This document shows, one piece after another, positions 3,861 to 5,053 of a stretch of 5,053 bases of DNA. The stretch covers positions 1 to 5,053 of the forward strand of contig CALBSY010000162.1 of NCBI GenBank assembly GCA_937967725.1, written 5' to 3'. Below the pieces are notes generated by a model. It was given only the letters and a program-made list of their open reading frames with translations, was not told the origin of the DNA and made no database searches. Numbering within the stretch: the stretch's first letter is position 1; the number at the start of each line of letters is the position of its first letter. The translations under genes and the position numbers were made by a program. Source of the DNA: an uncultured Alphaproteobacteria bacterium (GTDB lineage Bacteria > Pseudomonadota > Alphaproteobacteria > Caulobacterales > Aquidulcibacteraceae).

Positions 3861-5053
3861 ACGCCGAGCTTCTGCTTCAGGATCTGGTTCACGACCTGCG
3901 GGTTGGCCTTGCCGCCCGTCGCCTTCATGGTTTGACCGACCCACCAGCCGAATGCCTTCGGGTTTTTCTTCACGCCTTCGCCTTTGTCGGCGTTCGCGGC
4001 CATCAACTCATCGATCGCCTTCTCGATCGCGCCGGTATCGGTGACCTGCTTTAGGCCATCGCGCTCGACAATCACGCCGGGCGCCTCGCCGGTCTCCATC
4101 ATCTTGATGAAAACGTCCTTGGCGATCTTGCCGTTGATGGTGCCGTCCTTGATTAGATCGATCAACGCCCCAAGATCGGCGGCGCTCACCGGAGACTGCG
4201 ATAATTCCAGCGCCTTCTTGTTCAGCGCGCCGAACAATTCCTGCGTCACCCAGTTGGCGGCGAGTTTTGGATCGCGCCCGTTGGCCACAGTCTCGAAGTA
4301 CGCCGCAGCCTCCGCATCGCCAGAGAGCACGCGCGCGTCATAGGGCGTCAGCCCATAGCTCTCGATGAACCGCTTCTTCTTGGCGTCGGGCAGTTCGGGA
4401 AGCGATGCGCGTACGCTCTCGATCCAAGCCTCATCGATCACCAGCGGCAGCAGATCGGGGTCGGGAAAATAGCGATAATCGTGCGCATCTTCCTTTGAGC
4501 GCATGGTGCGGGTTTCGCCGGTGTTCGCATCGAAGAGCCGCGTCTCTTGGTCGATCTTGCCGCCGCTCTCGAGAATCTCGATCTGCCGTCGCGACTCGAA
4601 CTCGATCGCCTGCATCATGAATCGCGTCGAGTTGATGTTCTTGATCTCGCAGCGCGTGCCGAACTCAGTCCCCGGCTGACGCACCGACACGTTCACGTCC
4701 GCGCGCATGGAGCCTTCCTCCATATTGCCGTCGCACGTGCCGAGCGCGCGCAGGATCGCGCGCAGCTTGTTGAAATAGGCCGCCGCCTCTTTGCCCGAGC
4801 GCATGTCGGGCCGCGACACGATCTCCATCAACGCCACGCCCGAGCGATTGAGATCCACGAACGTCTCGCGCGGCGAAAGATCGTGGATCGATTTGCCGGC
4901 GTCCTGCTCAAGGTGCAGCCGCTCGATGCGGATGGTGATCGGCTCTTCGCCGTCAGGCTCGACCTCGATCTCGCCCTCGCCGACGATCGGATGCTGAAAC
5001 TGGCTGATCTGATAGCCCTGCGGCAGATCGGGATAGAAATAGTTCTTCCGGTC
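3857..5053 (-). CDS. gatB: Asp-tRNA(Asn)/Glu-tRNA(Gln) amidotransferase subunit B (partial, N-terminus missing)
   Basis: GatB binds the mischarged tRNA and activates its Glu or Asp by phosphorylation. Ammonia from GatA then completes Gln-tRNA or Asn-tRNA, within the cytoplasmic GatCAB complex. The window contains 398 C-terminal residues and the stop, in frame to the right edge; the family is near 490-500, so about 100 residues are missing. The visible part starts DRKNYFYPDLPQGYQISQFQ, then RLHLEQDAGKSIHD, VDLNRSGVALMEIVSRPDM, NMEEGSMRADVNVSVR, RCEIKNINSTRFMMQAIEFE and DYRYFPDPDLLPL, all classic GatB signatures. The cradle helices and the YqeY-like tail domain (about residue 245 onward of the visible part) end in WWVGQTMKATGGKANP and LKQKLGV. 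Expected motifs are intact. An apparent internal start at 4858 (a GTG Val codon in FVDLNRSG) is not the true start. Its stop overlaps that of the small ORF. gatA and gatC are not in the window. Confidence 0.98.
   Translation of the reverse strand, partial: DRKNYFYPDLPQGYQISQFQHPIVGEGEIEVEPDGEEPITIRIERLHLEQDAGKSIHDLSPRETFVDLNRSGVALMEIVSRPDMRSGKEAAAYFNKLRAILRALGTCDGNMEEGSMRADVNVSVRQPGTEFGTRCEIKNINSTRFMMQAIEFESRRQIEILESGGKIDQETRLFDANTGETRTMRSKEDAHDYRYFPDPDLLPLVIDEAWIESVRASLPELPDAKKKRFIESYGLTPYDARVLSGDAEAAAYFETVANGRDPKLAANWVTQELFGALNKKALELSQSPVSAADLGALIDLIKDGTINGKIAKDVFIKMMETGEAPGVIVERDGLKQVTDTGAIEKAIDELMAANADKGEGVKKNPKAFGWWVGQTMKATGGKANPQVVNQILKQKLGV

Noticed and set aside
4858..4997. Apparent alternative start of gatB at 4858 and plus-strand frames over gatB
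   Set aside because: The GatB frame stays open to the right edge with conserved family sequence upstream of 4858, and the plus-strand frames are shadows.
1..5053. A complete new defence, CRISPR, mobile or RNA-gene system
   Set aside because: I searched for repeats, transposase or integrase motifs, tRNA-like folds and toxin-antitoxin pairs and saw none. All genes but two small or partial ones belong to known families.

Overview
The window is about 5 kb of GC-rich, densely packed bacterial chromosome. It most likely comes from an alphaproteobacterium, plausibly near Caulobacterales/Hyphomonadales. That placement is inferred from the protein flavour: a YfcG-type glutathione transferase with a long C-terminal tail, a short Sel1-repeat protein, an RcnB-family periplasmic protein with an Asp/Arg-rich linker, and an alphaproteobacterial-style GatB C-terminus. 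No rRNA, tRNA, mobile element, CRISPR array or phage gene was seen.

Layout from left to right. (1) A leftward gene of unknown function starts at 147 and leaves the window. (2) A divergent intergenic region of 130 bp carries a near-perfect 20-bp palindrome at 190-209. (3) An outer-membrane polysaccharide export (OPX/Wza-like) protein is encoded at 278-979. (4) An orphan ExbD/TolR-family protein follows at 1079-1528 on the same strand, after a strong hairpin. (5) A hairpin at 1521-1550 contains the stop codon of exbD and the last base of the stop codon of the next, convergent gene. (6) Two leftward genes come next: a 91-residue Sel1-repeat protein (1550-1825) and a nu-class/YfcG-like glutathione S-transferase (1967-2728). 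(7) A 301-bp divergent control region (2729-3029) has a perfect dyad, TTCAG direct repeats with 11-bp period and the only intergenic GANTC site. (8) A rightward RcnB-family gene (3030-3536) ends at a textbook terminator followed by a second hairpin. (9) A 60-codon small ORF (3678-3860) has a stop codon that shares the four bases CTAG with the stop of gatB. (10) gatB runs leftward from the right edge, with its N-terminal roughly 100 residues outside the window.

The genes do not form one pathway. The left part looks like the edge of an envelope/exopolysaccharide locus: the OPX porin-like exporter plus a proton-motive-force-coupled inner-membrane ExbD. The middle is a divergent stress-type pair, a thiol-redox GST and a periplasmic RcnB-family protein. 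The right end is housekeeping: GatB of the tRNA-dependent amidotransferase. I see no clear evidence of a wholly new multi-gene system. The most unusual signals are regulatory: the 190-209 palindrome, the divergent control region, and a 10-nt exact complementarity between the rcnB-like Shine-Dalgarno region and its own terminator loop.
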